The position numbers and the translations under genes are program-made. Source: Eubacteriales bacterium (GTDB taxonomy: Bacteria > Bacillota > Clostridia > Lachnospirales > Lachnospiraceae). Taken from it: a stretch of 64,000 nucleotides of DNA. Position 1 is the stretch's first letter. Each line of letters starts with the position of its first letter. The notes below the pieces were generated by a model, which was not told where the DNA came from, did not search any database, and worked only from the letters and a program-made list of their open reading frames with translations. Below are positions 51,810-60,650 of this stretch, one piece after another. Location: assembly GCA_030524455.1 (NCBI GenBank), contig JAUNGT010000005.1:53817-117816 (forward strand), read 5' to 3'.

Positions 51810-52837
51810 ACCGCGTCACCTCCCCGTTTGGTTTTGTCGTCCCACCCAAGCAGCGCGGAAAGCTGTACGGCCTTCCGGCCGAAGCGCAGGCGGTAGAACA
51901 AGAGCCCGATGAACAGCACGCTGCCGAAGATGCCGATGATCAGCTCGATGGGCAGCTCGTAGGGAGCGATGGCAATTCGGCCCAGCACGTCGCAGATCAG
52001 CACAAACAATGCGCCGAACAGAGCGTTGTCGATCAGCGTCCCCCGGATCTTATCGCCCTTGAACATGGCGACCAGGTTGGGGACAATCAGGCCGATGTAG
52101 GAGATCGAGCCGACAACCACGACGACGGAGGCGGTGATCATGGCGGCAATGGTCAGGCCCATGAACAGCACCAGATGATAGGGGACGCCCAGGTTTTTGG
52201 AAAAATCCTTCCCCATGCCCACAATATTGAAATGATTGGCAAACACAAAGGCCAGCACCACCAGCGGAGCCACCAGATAGACGATCTCGTATCTGCCCCG
52301 CAGCACCAGGGAAAAATGGCCCACCAGCCAGGTGGACAGCGCCTGGGTCATTTCATATTTATAAGCCAGAAAGCTGGTGATGCCGCCGATCACATTGCCG
52401 AACATAATGCCGATTAACGGCACCAGCACCACATCCTTGAAGGTGATCTGCTGGATGAACCAGACAAAGATCCAGGTGCCTGCAATCGCAAACGCAAAGG
52501 CGAAAAGGGCTCTGCCCCACAGCGTGGAGTCGGGCAGAAAAAGCAGGGCGATCAGGATGCCGAGCTGAGCCGAGGAAATCGTCGCGCCCGTGGTGGGGGA
52601 TACGAATTTGTTCATGCAAAGCTGCTGCATAATCAGACCGGCCGTGCTCATGCCCGCGCCGGTGCACAGAATCGCCAGCAGGCGGGGCAGCCTGGAAACA
52701 AAAAAGATTTCCAGCTGGTTTAAGTCGCCCGTCAAAAGAGAGCCGGGATCCATATCCAGGACGCCCACGAAAAGGGAGCCGACAGACAGGACAAGCAAAA
52801 GCAGCGCCAGCAAAACGGTGGAACCGTATTTTTTCAA
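51806..52837 (-). CDS. iron-siderophore ABC transporter permease (YclN-like)
   Basis: A 343-residue FecCD-family permease: RLPRLLAILCTGAGMSTAGL and MQQLCMNKFVSPTTGA near the N-terminus, and VVVVGSISYIGLIVPNLVAM for the ATPase-coupling region. The start is a TTG at 52837, with AAGGAGGGTG about five bases upstream; an earlier GTG runs into a stop. It is the first gene of the iron operon, directly downstream of the three-hexamer operator. Confidence 0.92.
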   Translation of the reverse strand: MKKYGSTVLLALLLLVLSVGSLFVGVLDMDPGSLLTGDLNQLEIFFVSRLPRLLAILCTGAGMSTAGLIMQQLCMNKFVSPTTGATISSAQLGILIALLFLPDSTLWGRALFAFAFAIAGTWIFVWFIQQITFKDVVLVPLIGIMFGNVIGGITSFLAYKYEMTQALSTWLVGHFSLVLRGRYEIVYLVAPLVVLAFVFANHFNIVGMGKDFSKNLGVPYHLVLFMGLTIAAMITASVVVVVGSISYIGLIVPNLVAMFKGDKIRGTLIDNALFGALFVLICDVLGRIAIAPYELPIELIIGIFGSVLFIGLLFYRLRFGRKAVQLSALLGWDDKTKRGGDAV

Positions 52838-52870
52838 ACAATCACCCTCCTTATTCCCTGTGTAATGAAG

Positions 52871-52896
52871 TAACTAACATTAGTTAGGAATAACTA
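52871..52896 (-). promoter_or_regulatory. three-hexamer operator of the iron operon
   Basis: TAACTA (52871), TAGTTA (52881) and TAACTA (52891) alternate in orientation with starts exactly ten bases apart, forming two overlapping dyads. On the minus strand TTGACT lies just upstream with 17 bases to the middle of the array, so a repressor here would cover the promoter. The layout suits a metal-dependent Fur- or DtxR-type repressor. The rest of 52897-53099 shows nothing clear besides a small CCGCC/GGCGG stem. Confidence 0.6.
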
Positions 52897-53099
52897 ATAT
52901 ATGAGTCAAAAAAACGCCGCCTCCTGGGCGGGTCAACGTCAAGTATGTGAGAGTATAACAATATTTTGCGGGAGATGTCAAGGGGTAAAATGAAATCGGA
53001 GTGGCATTGCCGCTATACAAGAGGTTGATTTTGTGTTATCCTTAAAAGGATTTCAGCAACAGGAAAGCGCATGCTTCCGGGGAGGCGACAGAGAGGCAG

Positions 53100-54386
53100 A
53101 TGCAGAACAGGAAGGATTTTTCAAATATCGGAGAGCGGATTCAGGATGCGGTGCAGGAAGCGGTAAGCACAGGAAATTTTGGACAGCTCAGCGACATCGT
53201 TAACGATACGGTGGGAGGCGCGCTGGAGGAGGTGCGCTATCAGGTCAATCAGGCCCACGAGCGGATCAGAGACCAGGCGGAGGAAAATACCCGGCGGGCG
53301 GACAGCGCAGCCTTTCGGCGCAGTCCCCGGTATCCCCGCAGGACAGACCGGCGGCAGGACGGCACGGGATGGACAAAACGGGGCGGCTGGCAGACGGCGC
53401 AGCCCTACCGGCGGCCGGACGGCACGGTGGCCTATCGGGGGGCGGAGAACCGTCAGCGCCAATATGTGTCTGGACACGGCACGGTACCCGGCGTGCTTTT
53501 GACGGTATTTGGAGCAATCGGCCTGTTTTTCTGGGGGCTGGCGCTGGTTGTCACAGCGGCGGCAGGAGCGGTGACACAGACGCCGGTGGCGGGAGGACTC
53601 CTTTTTTACGGGCTGCTGACCGCTCTGAGCGGTTACATGGTGGGGAAGGGCTGCGGTCTGCGAAGCCGGATCCGCAGAGCGCAGCGCTATGCGGCCCTGG
53701 CCGGACAGAACCGGTATCTGCGTCTTAAGGAGCTGGCAGACCAGACCGGACAGCCGGCCGGAAAGCTGATCCGGGATATCCGGAGCATGATCCGGAGCAG
53801 GGTATTTGTGCAGGCCCATATGGATGAGGAGAACGGCTTTTTTATTCTGGACGACGAGACCTGGCGGGATTATCTGGAGGAGCTCGGGGAGCGCCGCCGG
53901 GAGTCCGCCGGGAAGACGGAAAGCGCGGAAGCTTCGGCGGAGGAAAAGATCGAGCGGGAGGGCCGTGCTTATATGGATCGGCTGCGCAGGCTAAACGATG
54001 AGATTCCCGGCGAGGTGATTTCGGACAAGCTCAGCCGGCTGGATTATTTGTTGGGCCGGATTTTTGCGGCGCTGCGGGAGCATCCCGAAAACTGCCCCCA
54101 GATGCGCCGTTTTATGGAATATTACCTGCCGACCACGGTGAAGCTGGTGGAAGCCTATGCGGAATTTGACCGGGCCGGGGTGCAGGGCGAGCATGTGAGA
54201 GCGGCCAGAGCGGAGATCGAAAAGACGATGGACACGATCAACGGGGCTTTCTCCAAGCTGCTGGACGATATGTATCAGGACGCGGCCTTTGAGGCCGCTG
54301 CGGACGCCAAGGTGTTAAAAACCGTGCTGGCCCAGGACGGATTTGGGCAGAGCGCTTTTGAAAAAAATGAGAAGGAGGGTGAATGA
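53100..54386 (+). CDS. xpaC: XpaC family protein (5-bromo-4-chloroindolyl phosphate hydrolysis protein)
   Basis: A 428-residue protein: N-terminal helical region (FSNIGERIQDAVQEAVSTGN), an Arg-rich disordered stretch (about 60-120), two membrane segments (about 128-150 and 160-182), and the C-terminal XpaC domain with LDYLLGRIFAALREHPENCP and RFMEYYLPTTVKLVEAYAEF. The original name comes from an indicator-dye phenotype and does not define the reaction. It overlaps telA by four bases, the same pairing as xpaC-yaaN in B. subtilis, and both probably act in envelope stress tolerance. Confidence 0.88.
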   Translation: MQNRKDFSNIGERIQDAVQEAVSTGNFGQLSDIVNDTVGGALEEVRYQVNQAHERIRDQAEENTRRADSAAFRRSPRYPRRTDRRQDGTGWTKRGGWQTAQPYRRPDGTVAYRGAENRQRQYVSGHGTVPGVLLTVFGAIGLFFWGLALVVTAAAGAVTQTPVAGGLLFYGLLTALSGYMVGKGCGLRSRIRRAQRYAALAGQNRYLRLKELADQTGQPAGKLIRDIRSMIRSRVFVQAHMDEENGFFILDDETWRDYLEELGERRRESAGKTESAEASAEEKIEREGRAYMDRLRRLNDEIPGEVISDKLSRLDYLLGRIFAALREHPENCPQMRRFMEYYLPTTVKLVEAYAEFDRAGVQGEHVRAARAEIEKTMDTINGAFSKLLDDMYQDAAFEAAADAKVLKTVLAQDGFGQSAFEKNEKEGE

Positions 54387-55567
54387 TTATGAATCAGGAG
54401 CTGGAGCAGATGTTGAAGGAGGCCCCCGCGCCGTCACTGACGCTGGAGCCTTTTCCGGAGGAGAAAAAGGAGCCTGCGGTGCAGGAGAAGCAGGAGGAGA
54501 AGGCGGGAGAGAAGGTGGATGAGACGGAGAGCTTAAAGGCCATTCTGACGCCGCAGGAGCAGGCGCAGGTGGACGCCTTCGCCAGACAGATCGATATCAC
54601 CAATTCCCAGATGGTACTGCAGTACGGGGCCAGCTCCCAGAAAAAGATCGCGGATTTTTCCGAGGCTGCCCTGGGCAACGTGCGCACCAAGGATCTGGGA
54701 GAGATCGGCAGTGATCTGAGCGCCGTGGTGAGCGAGCTGCAGAGCTTTGAGGACGAGGACGAGGAAAAGGGCCTGTTTGGCTTTTTTAAGAAAAACGTCA
54801 ATAAGCTGGCCAATCTGAAAGCAAAGTACGCGAAGGCGGAGGTCAACGTGGAGCGGATCTGCAAGGTGCTGGAGGAGCATCAGATCCAGCTGCTCAAGGA
54901 CGCGGCCATGCTGGATCAGATGTATCAGCTGAATCTGACCTATTACAAGGAGCTTTCCATGTACATTCTGGCGGGCAAGCAGAAGCTTTCCCAGGTGCAC
55001 AAGGAGGAGCTGCCCAGGCTGCTTCGCCGGGCGGAGGAGAGCGGCCTGCCGGAGGACACCCAGAAGGCCAAGGATCTGGCGGAGCTGTGCAACCGCTTTG
55101 AGAAAAAAATCTACGACCTGGAGCTGACCCGCACGGTGGCCATGCAGATGGCTCCCCAGATCCGCCTGATCCAAAGTAACGACACGGCCATGTCGGAGAA
55201 GATCCAGTCCACGCTGGTCAACACGATCCCGCTCTGGAAGAGCCAGATGGTGCTTGCCATCGGCGTGGAGCATTCCGCGCAGGCGGCAAGGGCGCAGCGG
55301 GAGGTTACGGATATGACGAACCTGCTGCTGAAGAAAAACGCGGAGACGTTAAAGACCGCCACCGTGGAGACCGCGCGGGAGTCTGAACGCGGCATCGTGG
55401 ATATCGAGACACTAAAGCAGACAAACGAGACGCTGATCTCCACCCTGGACGAGATGATGCGCATCCAGGAGGAGGGCCGTACCAAACGCCGGGAGGCCGA
55501 GGCAGAGCTTGTCCAGATCGAGGATGCAATGCGGCAGAAGCTGATGGAGATGAGCCGGAAGGCGTAA
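54383..55567 (+). CDS. telA: TelA/YaaN-family toxic anion resistance protein
   Basis: A 394-residue, largely helical cytoplasmic protein of the TelA family, linked to tellurite and cell-envelope antimicrobial tolerance. It shows GASSQKKIADFSEAALGNVR and the central block LDQMYQLNLTYYKELSMYIL, then QMAPQIRLIQSNDTAMSEKI and WKSQMVLAIGVEHSAQAARA, and a charged coiled-coil C-terminus. GGAGGGTGA precedes the ATG; the start may be 54383 or 54389. It is coupled to xpaC. Confidence 0.92.
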   Translation: MIMNQELEQMLKEAPAPSLTLEPFPEEKKEPAVQEKQEEKAGEKVDETESLKAILTPQEQAQVDAFARQIDITNSQMVLQYGASSQKKIADFSEAALGNVRTKDLGEIGSDLSAVVSELQSFEDEDEEKGLFGFFKKNVNKLANLKAKYAKAEVNVERICKVLEEHQIQLLKDAAMLDQMYQLNLTYYKELSMYILAGKQKLSQVHKEELPRLLRRAEESGLPEDTQKAKDLAELCNRFEKKIYDLELTRTVAMQMAPQIRLIQSNDTAMSEKIQSTLVNTIPLWKSQMVLAIGVEHSAQAARAQREVTDMTNLLLKKNAETLKTATVETARESERGIVDIETLKQTNETLISTLDEMMRIQEEGRTKRREAEAELVQIEDAMRQKLMEMSRKA

Positions 55568-55607
55568 AGGCAGCGGCAGCCTTTCACCGTTCACATAATT
55601 TTCAAAA

Positions 55608-55645
55608 AGATTTCGCAGAACTTTCGTTTTTGCGGAATCTTTTTT
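55608..55645 (+). terminator. terminator of xpaC-telA
   Basis: AGATTTCGCA (55608-55617) pairs with TGCGGAATCT (55631-55640) with one G-U pair, followed by TTTTT. Confidence 0.7.
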
Positions 55646-55730
55646 AAGTTTCATTCAAGCTTGCTCCTTCATAATGGAACAAGGCGGCGGGAAGCGGCCG
55701 CCCAGAACAAAAGAAGGAGAGATTTGTCGT

Positions 55731-56924
55731 ATGAAAACAATTGCGGAACAGAGAGGAAAGAGGGCGCTTCTCCTGTTGGCGGCCTGCTGCCTTATGGCAG
55801 CGCTGCTGTGGACGAAAGGCATAAGGGTCCGGGCGGCGGGAGGCCTGGAGATGAGCACGGCCTATCCGGGCATGGCGGTGAGCGCCGGGGATGACTTAAG
55901 CTTTTCCCTGGATTTCCACAACGGTTCGGGAGCCGGGATGACGGTAGGCCTTTCGGAGCTTTCGGTGCCGGAAGGCTGGGAGGGCTATTTTTCGGGAAGC
56001 GGAGCGCAGGTGAGCCGGGTTTACGCGGCGGCCGGAGACACTTCGGGCGCGGTTTCCTATGAGCTTTCGGTGCCGGAGGATGCGGCGGCCGGAACCTATC
56101 AGGTGACGCTGGCGGCATCGGGAAGCGGCGACGCCCAGGCAACCCTTGTGCTGGAGCTTGTGGTGGCGGAGCAGGAGCTGGGCGGCAGCAAGTTTGAGGC
56201 GCAGTATCCGGATCAGGAGGGGACTGCGGGGGCAAGCTTCAGCTATGACACGACCCTTTCCAACAACAGCTCGTCTGTCCAGAATTATACCTTTTCCTCC
56301 AGCGCACCGTCCGGATGGTCGGTAGGCTACAGCCTTTCCGAGGACGGCTCGGCGGTAAACAGCATTTCGCTGGAGCCAAAGCAGAGTCAGACGGTCACGG
56401 TGAAGGTGACGCCGGCGGCAGATGCAAAGGCGGGGGAATACAGTGTTTCCTGCTCGGCGGTTTCCGCTGCGGAAAGCCTTTCCGTGGAGCTGTCGGCAAC
56501 GATTACCGGCAGCTATGAGCTGGATCTGACGACGCCCACGGGGAGACTGAGCACGGAGGCGAACGCGGGCAAGCAGAAGGAAATCACACTGACGCTGGTA
56601 AACAGTGGAAATACGGAGCTTCAGAACGTTGCGCTGAAATCCAGCGCGCCGGACGGCTGGACGGTCAGCTTTTCGCAGAGCACAGTGGATGTCATTGAGG
56701 CGGGCAGCAGCGTGGAGGTGACGGCCTATGTGACACCCTCGGAGGATTCCCTTTCCGGCGATTATGCGCTGACCGTGAGCGCTTCCAATTCGGATACCTC
56801 CGATTCCGCAGAATTTCGGATTTCCGTGGAGACGGAGACGGTCTGGGGCGTGATCGGCATTGCGCTCATTCTGTGTGTGGCTGCGGGCGTTTTCTGGGTA
56901 TTCCGTAAATATGGGAGAAGGTAG
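55731..56924 (+). CDS. NEW3-domain membrane-anchored exported protein
   Basis: A 397-residue protein with a signal sequence (about residues 1-36), three consecutive immunoglobulin-like domains of the NEW3 type and a C-terminal membrane segment (IGIALILCVAAGVFWVFRKY). Each repeat has the APxGWxV pattern: VPEGWEGYF, APSGWSVGY, APDGWTVSF. Such proteins are usually encoded with an ABC ATPase and permease, as here. Their role is unproven. AAGGAGA lies about ten bases before the ATG. Confidence 0.82.
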   Translation: MKTIAEQRGKRALLLLAACCLMAALLWTKGIRVRAAGGLEMSTAYPGMAVSAGDDLSFSLDFHNGSGAGMTVGLSELSVPEGWEGYFSGSGAQVSRVYAAAGDTSGAVSYELSVPEDAAAGTYQVTLAASGSGDAQATLVLELVVAEQELGGSKFEAQYPDQEGTAGASFSYDTTLSNNSSSVQNYTFSSSAPSGWSVGYSLSEDGSAVNSISLEPKQSQTVTVKVTPAADAKAGEYSVSCSAVSAAESLSVELSATITGSYELDLTTPTGRLSTEANAGKQKEITLTLVNSGNTELQNVALKSSAPDGWTVSFSQSTVDVIEAGSSVEVTAYVTPSEDSLSGDYALTVSASNSDTSDSAEFRISVETETVWGVIGIALILCVAAGVFWVFRKYGRR

Positions 56925-56926
56925 CC

Positions 56927-57958
56927 ATGGCAGAGACGATGATCAGGATGGAGGGACTCACCCGGCGTTACGGCGAAATCACGGCGGTGGACGGGCTGCA
57001 TTTGAATATCCGGCGCGGCGAGGTTTTCGGGCTGCTTGGGCCAAACGGCGCGGGAAAAACGACGACAGTGCTCATGCTGCTGGGAATGACGCAGCCGGAT
57101 GAGGGGCAGGCCTTCATCGGAGGCTTTGACTGTACCCGGCAGCCGATTTCGGTGAAGCAGATCACCGGATATCTGCCGGATCAGGTGGGATTTTACCCGG
57201 ATATGACCGGACGGCAGAATCTGCGGTTTGTGGGACGTTTAAACGGGCTGGAGGGAGAACGGCTGGAGCGGAGCATAGACGCTTTGCTGGAGCGGGTCGG
57301 GATGACACAGGCGGCCGACCGCAAAACCTCCAACTATTCCAGAGGAATGAAGCAGCGCCTTGGAATCGCAGATGTGCTGATGAAGGATCCGCAGATTATT
57401 ATTATGGACGAGCCCACCCTGGGGATCGATCCGGAGGGGATGCGGGAGCTTTTGGCTCTGATCCGGCAACTGGCGCAGGAGGATGGAAGAACGGTGCTGA
57501 TTTCCTCCCATCAGCTGCATCAGGTACAGCAGATTTGCGACCGGGTGGGGATTTTTGTCAAAGGAAAGCTGATTGCCTGCGGCTCCATCGGGGAGCTGGC
57601 GCAACAGCTGATGAGTGAGGGAAACTATATTCTGGAGCTGGAGGCGTTTCCGGAGGATGAAGGCTTGTATCGGATCCTGCGGGAGGCGGGACCGGTGGAC
57701 ATCATTGAGCAGGAAAAGGAAATGCTCCTGGTGCACTCCAAAAAGGACTGTCATAAGGAGATTATCGCTCAGCTTCTGATGAACGGCTATGATCTGCGGA
57801 GGCTGCGCCAGCGGGGCGGAGACCTGGATGAGATTTACAGAAAATATTTTGAGAAGGCAGGTGATTCATATGAGGGCTCTACAGCGCGCGGGAAAACTGC
57901 GGGAGCGGCTCTTTACAGCGTTTTTCAGGCTGCAGGACGGCGCTTCGCAAAAAAATAA
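56927..57958 (+). CDS. ABC transporter ATPase (CcmA/NatA type)
   Basis: A 343-residue ATPase with Walker A GPNGAGKTTTVLML, signature NYSRGMKQRLGIADVLMKDP, Walker B IIIMDEPTLGIDPEG and the switch ISSHQLHQV. The last 30 residues (from GDSYEGSTARGKT) lie in DNA that also encodes the start of the permease: the overlap is 89 bases. It starts two bases after the NEW3 gene. It powers the membrane protein that follows. Confidence 0.9.
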   Translation: MAETMIRMEGLTRRYGEITAVDGLHLNIRRGEVFGLLGPNGAGKTTTVLMLLGMTQPDEGQAFIGGFDCTRQPISVKQITGYLPDQVGFYPDMTGRQNLRFVGRLNGLEGERLERSIDALLERVGMTQAADRKTSNYSRGMKQRLGIADVLMKDPQIIIMDEPTLGIDPEGMRELLALIRQLAQEDGRTVLISSHQLHQVQQICDRVGIFVKGKLIACGSIGELAQQLMSEGNYILELEAFPEDEGLYRILREAGPVDIIEQEKEMLLVHSKKDCHKEIIAQLLMNGYDLRRLRQRGGDLDEIYRKYFEKAGDSYEGSTARGKTAGAALYSVFQAAGRRFAKK

Positions 57959-58901
57959 TCCGTCCCGGCACGGGCTGTATATTCTGTTCCGCAAGGAGCT
58001 GGCAGATCATCTGCACAGTCCCCGCTTTCTGGCCCTGGCGGTGCTCCTGACATTGGCCAGCCTGGCCAGCCTTTACGGGGCGGTCAGCGGGATACAGGAA
58101 TCGACGGGAAATGCAGGAGATTTTATCTTTTTATCCCTGTTTACCACCAGCAGCGGCTCCATCCCCTCCATCGCGTCTTTTCTGGCGTTTCTCGGGCCGC
58201 TGGTGGGGATTGTGCTGGGCTTTGACGCGTTGAACCGGGAGCGTTCCCTGGGAACGCTCAACCGTCTGGTTTCCCAGCCGATTTACCGGGATGCGGTGAT
58301 CAACGGCAAATTTCTGGCCGGGACGACGGCGATTCTGGTGATGGTGCTCGGGCTGGGGATTGTGGTGAGCGCGGTCGGACTGGTTACGATCGGAATTCCG
58401 CCGGCGGCGGAGGAAATCGGGCGGGTGTTTGCCTTCCTGCTTTTGACGTCCGTGTATATGTCCTTCTGGCTGGCCCTGTCGATCCTGTTTTCCGTGATCT
58501 GGAGACATGCGGCGACCGCTGCCCTTGCCGGTATTTCGATCTGGATTTTTTTGTCCTTTTTTATGAGCATGGTGGCGGGCACTCTGGCGGATCTGATTTA
58601 TCCGCTGGAAGGAATCGAGGGATTGTTTAACCAGGTAAAAAATTATTCCCTGGAGCTGTCTCTGGAGCGCATTTCCCCCTATTATCTGTATGGGGAGGCG
58701 GCGTCCACGATTCTGAACCCGAATGTAAGAAGCATCGGCGTCATCACCATGTCCCAGGTATCCGGCGCGATTTCGGGCTATCTGCCGCTGGGACAGAGCC
58801 TGCTTTTGGTATGGCCGCATCTGGTGGGAATGGTCGCTCTGGCGGCGGTGTGCTTTGCGGTATCCTATGTCTGCTTCATGCGCCAGGAGATCCGTGCGTA
58901 G
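57870..58901 (+). CDS. ABC-2 type permease
   Basis: A 343-residue membrane protein with six hydrophobic segments, of the NosY/ABC-2 type: HGLYILFRKELADHLHSPRF as the usual opening, then FDALNRERSLGTLNRLVSQP and ILFSVIWRHAATAALAGISI. The start at 57870 (MRALQRAGKL) has AGGTG upstream but lies 89 bases inside the ATPase gene; no better internal start codon is evident. With the NEW3 protein and the ATPase it forms a three-part system of unknown cargo. Confidence 0.87.
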   Translation: MRALQRAGKLRERLFTAFFRLQDGASQKNNPSRHGLYILFRKELADHLHSPRFLALAVLLTLASLASLYGAVSGIQESTGNAGDFIFLSLFTTSSGSIPSIASFLAFLGPLVGIVLGFDALNRERSLGTLNRLVSQPIYRDAVINGKFLAGTTAILVMVLGLGIVVSAVGLVTIGIPPAAEEIGRVFAFLLLTSVYMSFWLALSILFSVIWRHAATAALAGISIWIFLSFFMSMVAGTLADLIYPLEGIEGLFNQVKNYSLELSLERISPYYLYGEAASTILNPNVRSIGVITMSQVSGAISGYLPLGQSLLLVWPHLVGMVALAAVCFAVSYVCFMRQEIRA

Positions 58902-58951
58902 GGGGGAACTTTGTCTGTTACAATCTTAATGCAATTTTAACATAAAAATGT

Positions 58952-58979
58952 TTCACAGACTTTTGCGGTATGTTATAAT
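58952..58979 (+). promoter_or_regulatory. extended -10 promoter of the DUF1538/PII operon
   Basis: TTCACA (5 of 6 against TTGACA), 16 bases, TATAAT with the extended TG one base before (TGTTATAAT). Confidence 0.75.
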
Positions 58980-59015
58980 GATTTACAGAGACTGCAGCGT
59001 GTGTGATATTTTGGC

Positions 59016-59091
59016 GGAAGCGAGAGAAAGGCGGTGCAAGAATCATCGGCTTTGCTCTCGCTTCCTGTTTTATTCAGGAAAGGAGAAGGGT
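59016..59091 (+). promoter_or_regulatory. switch-like leader with two exclusive hairpins
   Basis: Stem A: GGAAGCGAGAG (59016-59026) with CTCTCGCTTCC (59055-59065), a perfect 11-bp stem followed by TGTTTTATT. Stem B: TTCCTG (59062-59067) with CAGGAA (59075-59080), directly next to the ribosome binding site AAGGAG. They share bases 59062-59065 and cannot form together. This layout suggests attenuation or a riboswitch expression platform; the ligand, if any, is unknown. Confidence 0.55.
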
Positions 59092-60636
59092 TTGGGGATC
59101 GGAAAAAAGCTGAAGGAGAAATGGAGGGAGGCCCTGGCGGCGGTGCTGCCGATTATGGGAATCGTGTTGGCGCTTTGCTTCGGGCTCGCGCCGGTGACGC
59201 CCAGCATTTTGCTGTGCTTTCTGGTCGGCGGGGTGATGCTGATCGCAGGGATGATGTTTTTTACGCTGGGGGCGGAGATTGCCATGACGCCCATGGGCGA
59301 GCGGGTGGGAAGCTGTCTGACAAAGACAAAGCGGCTTTGGCTGGTGCTTGCGCTCTCCTTTTTGCTGGGCTTTATTATCACAGTGTCGGAGCCGGATCTG
59401 CAGGTGCTGGCGCAGCAGGTGCCGGCTGTGCCGAACCGGGTGCTGATCCTGGCGGTGGCCTTCGGCGTGGGTATTTTTTTGACGGTCGCCTTCTGGAGAA
59501 TGCTGTTTTCCATTGCGCTTCCGGTGCTGCTGGTTGTGTTTTACGGAATTGTGTTCGCGCTGGCGTTTTTTGTGCCGGAGGATTTTCTGAGTGTGGCCTT
59601 TGATTCCGGCGGCGTGACGACCGGGCCCATGACGGTGCCCTTTATCATGGCGCTGGGCGTGGGTATTTCCTCGATCCGAAGCGACCGGCATGCGGCAAAC
59701 GACAGCTTCGGCCTGGTGGCGCTTTGCTCCATCGGCCCGATTCTGGCGGTGATGGTGCTGGGACTCGTCTACCGGCCCGGTGAGGCCGCCTATACGGCTG
59801 CGGCGATCCCGGAGATTTCCAATTCCGCGGAGCTTGGGCGGCTGTTTGTGACGGAGATTCCGGTCTATATGAAGGAGATTGCGATTGCGCTTTTCCCGGT
59901 GCTTCTGGTGTTTCTGGCGTTTCAGGTTCTGGCGCTTAAGCTTCCCGGCAGGAGCCTGACCAAAATCCTGATCGGCCTGCTTTATACCTATGTGGGTCTG
60001 GTGCTCTTTCTGACCGGGGCCAATGTGGGCTTTATGCCGGCGGGCAATTATCTGGGGCAGGTACTGGCCTCGAGCGCCCATCCCTGGGCGCTGGTGCCCG
60101 TGGCCATGGTGATGGGCTATTTCATCGTGCGGGCGGAGCCTGCGGTGTATGTGCTCAACAAGCAGGTGGAGGAGATCACCGACGGGGCGATCTCGGAGGC
60201 GGCCATGGGAACCGGTCTGTCGGTCGGCGTGGCGGTGTCCCTGGGAATTGCCATGGTTCGGGTGCTGACGGGGATTCCGATCCTGTGGATCCTGATACCG
60301 GGCTATGTGCTGGCGATAGGGATTTCGTTCTTTGTACCCAAGCTTTACACGGCAATCGCCTTTGACTCCGGCGGCGTGGCCAGCGGCCCGATGACGGCGG
60401 CCTTTTTGCTGCCGCTGGCGCAGGGAGCCTGTATGGCCCACGGCGGAAATATTGTGACGGATGCCTTCGGCGTGGTGGCTATGGTGGCGATGACCCCGCT
60501 GATCACGATACAGGTGATGGGACTTTATGTTAAGCTTTCCGGCAGAAGAGCCGGGAAGCGACAGGCAGGCGGCGTCGGGGAATATGCGGCGGATGCCTTT
60601 GCACTTTTGCCGGATGATGCGATTATTGAGCTGTAG
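59092..60636 (+). CDS. DUF1538 integral membrane protein
   Basis: A 514-residue protein with about 12 or more membrane segments and two homologous halves. Each half carries the same motif, DSGGVTTGPMTVPFIMALGV in the first and DSGGVASGPMTAAFLLPLAQ in the second, followed by DSFGLVALCSIGP and DAFGVVAMVAMTP. The family is DUF1538, putative transporters without known substrate. The start is the TTG at 59092 with AAAGGAG six bases upstream; the sequence before it in frame (from 58948) contains the promoter and leader and is not coding. It is followed 14 bases later by a PII-like gene. Confidence 0.83.
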   Translation: MGIGKKLKEKWREALAAVLPIMGIVLALCFGLAPVTPSILLCFLVGGVMLIAGMMFFTLGAEIAMTPMGERVGSCLTKTKRLWLVLALSFLLGFIITVSEPDLQVLAQQVPAVPNRVLILAVAFGVGIFLTVAFWRMLFSIALPVLLVVFYGIVFALAFFVPEDFLSVAFDSGGVTTGPMTVPFIMALGVGISSIRSDRHAANDSFGLVALCSIGPILAVMVLGLVYRPGEAAYTAAAIPEISNSAELGRLFVTEIPVYMKEIAIALFPVLLVFLAFQVLALKLPGRSLTKILIGLLYTYVGLVLFLTGANVGFMPAGNYLGQVLASSAHPWALVPVAMVMGYFIVRAEPAVYVLNKQVEEITDGAISEAAMGTGLSVGVAVSLGIAMVRVLTGIPILWILIPGYVLAIGISFFVPKLYTAIAFDSGGVASGPMTAAFLLPLAQGACMAHGGNIVTDAFGVVAMVAMTPLITIQVMGLYVKLSGRRAGKRQAGGVGEYAADAFALLPDDAIIEL

Positions 60637-60650
60637 GAGGTGAGGCGGAT

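Noticed and set aside
51286..51849. Minus-strand 187-residue frame and other frames inside the iron permeases
   Set aside because: Out-of-frame shadows of well-supported FecCD permeases.
58948..59091. N-terminal extension of the DUF1538 protein
   Set aside because: The stretch contains the promoter and the paired leader, its residues are not membrane-protein-like, and the TTG at 59092 has an ideal ribosome binding site.
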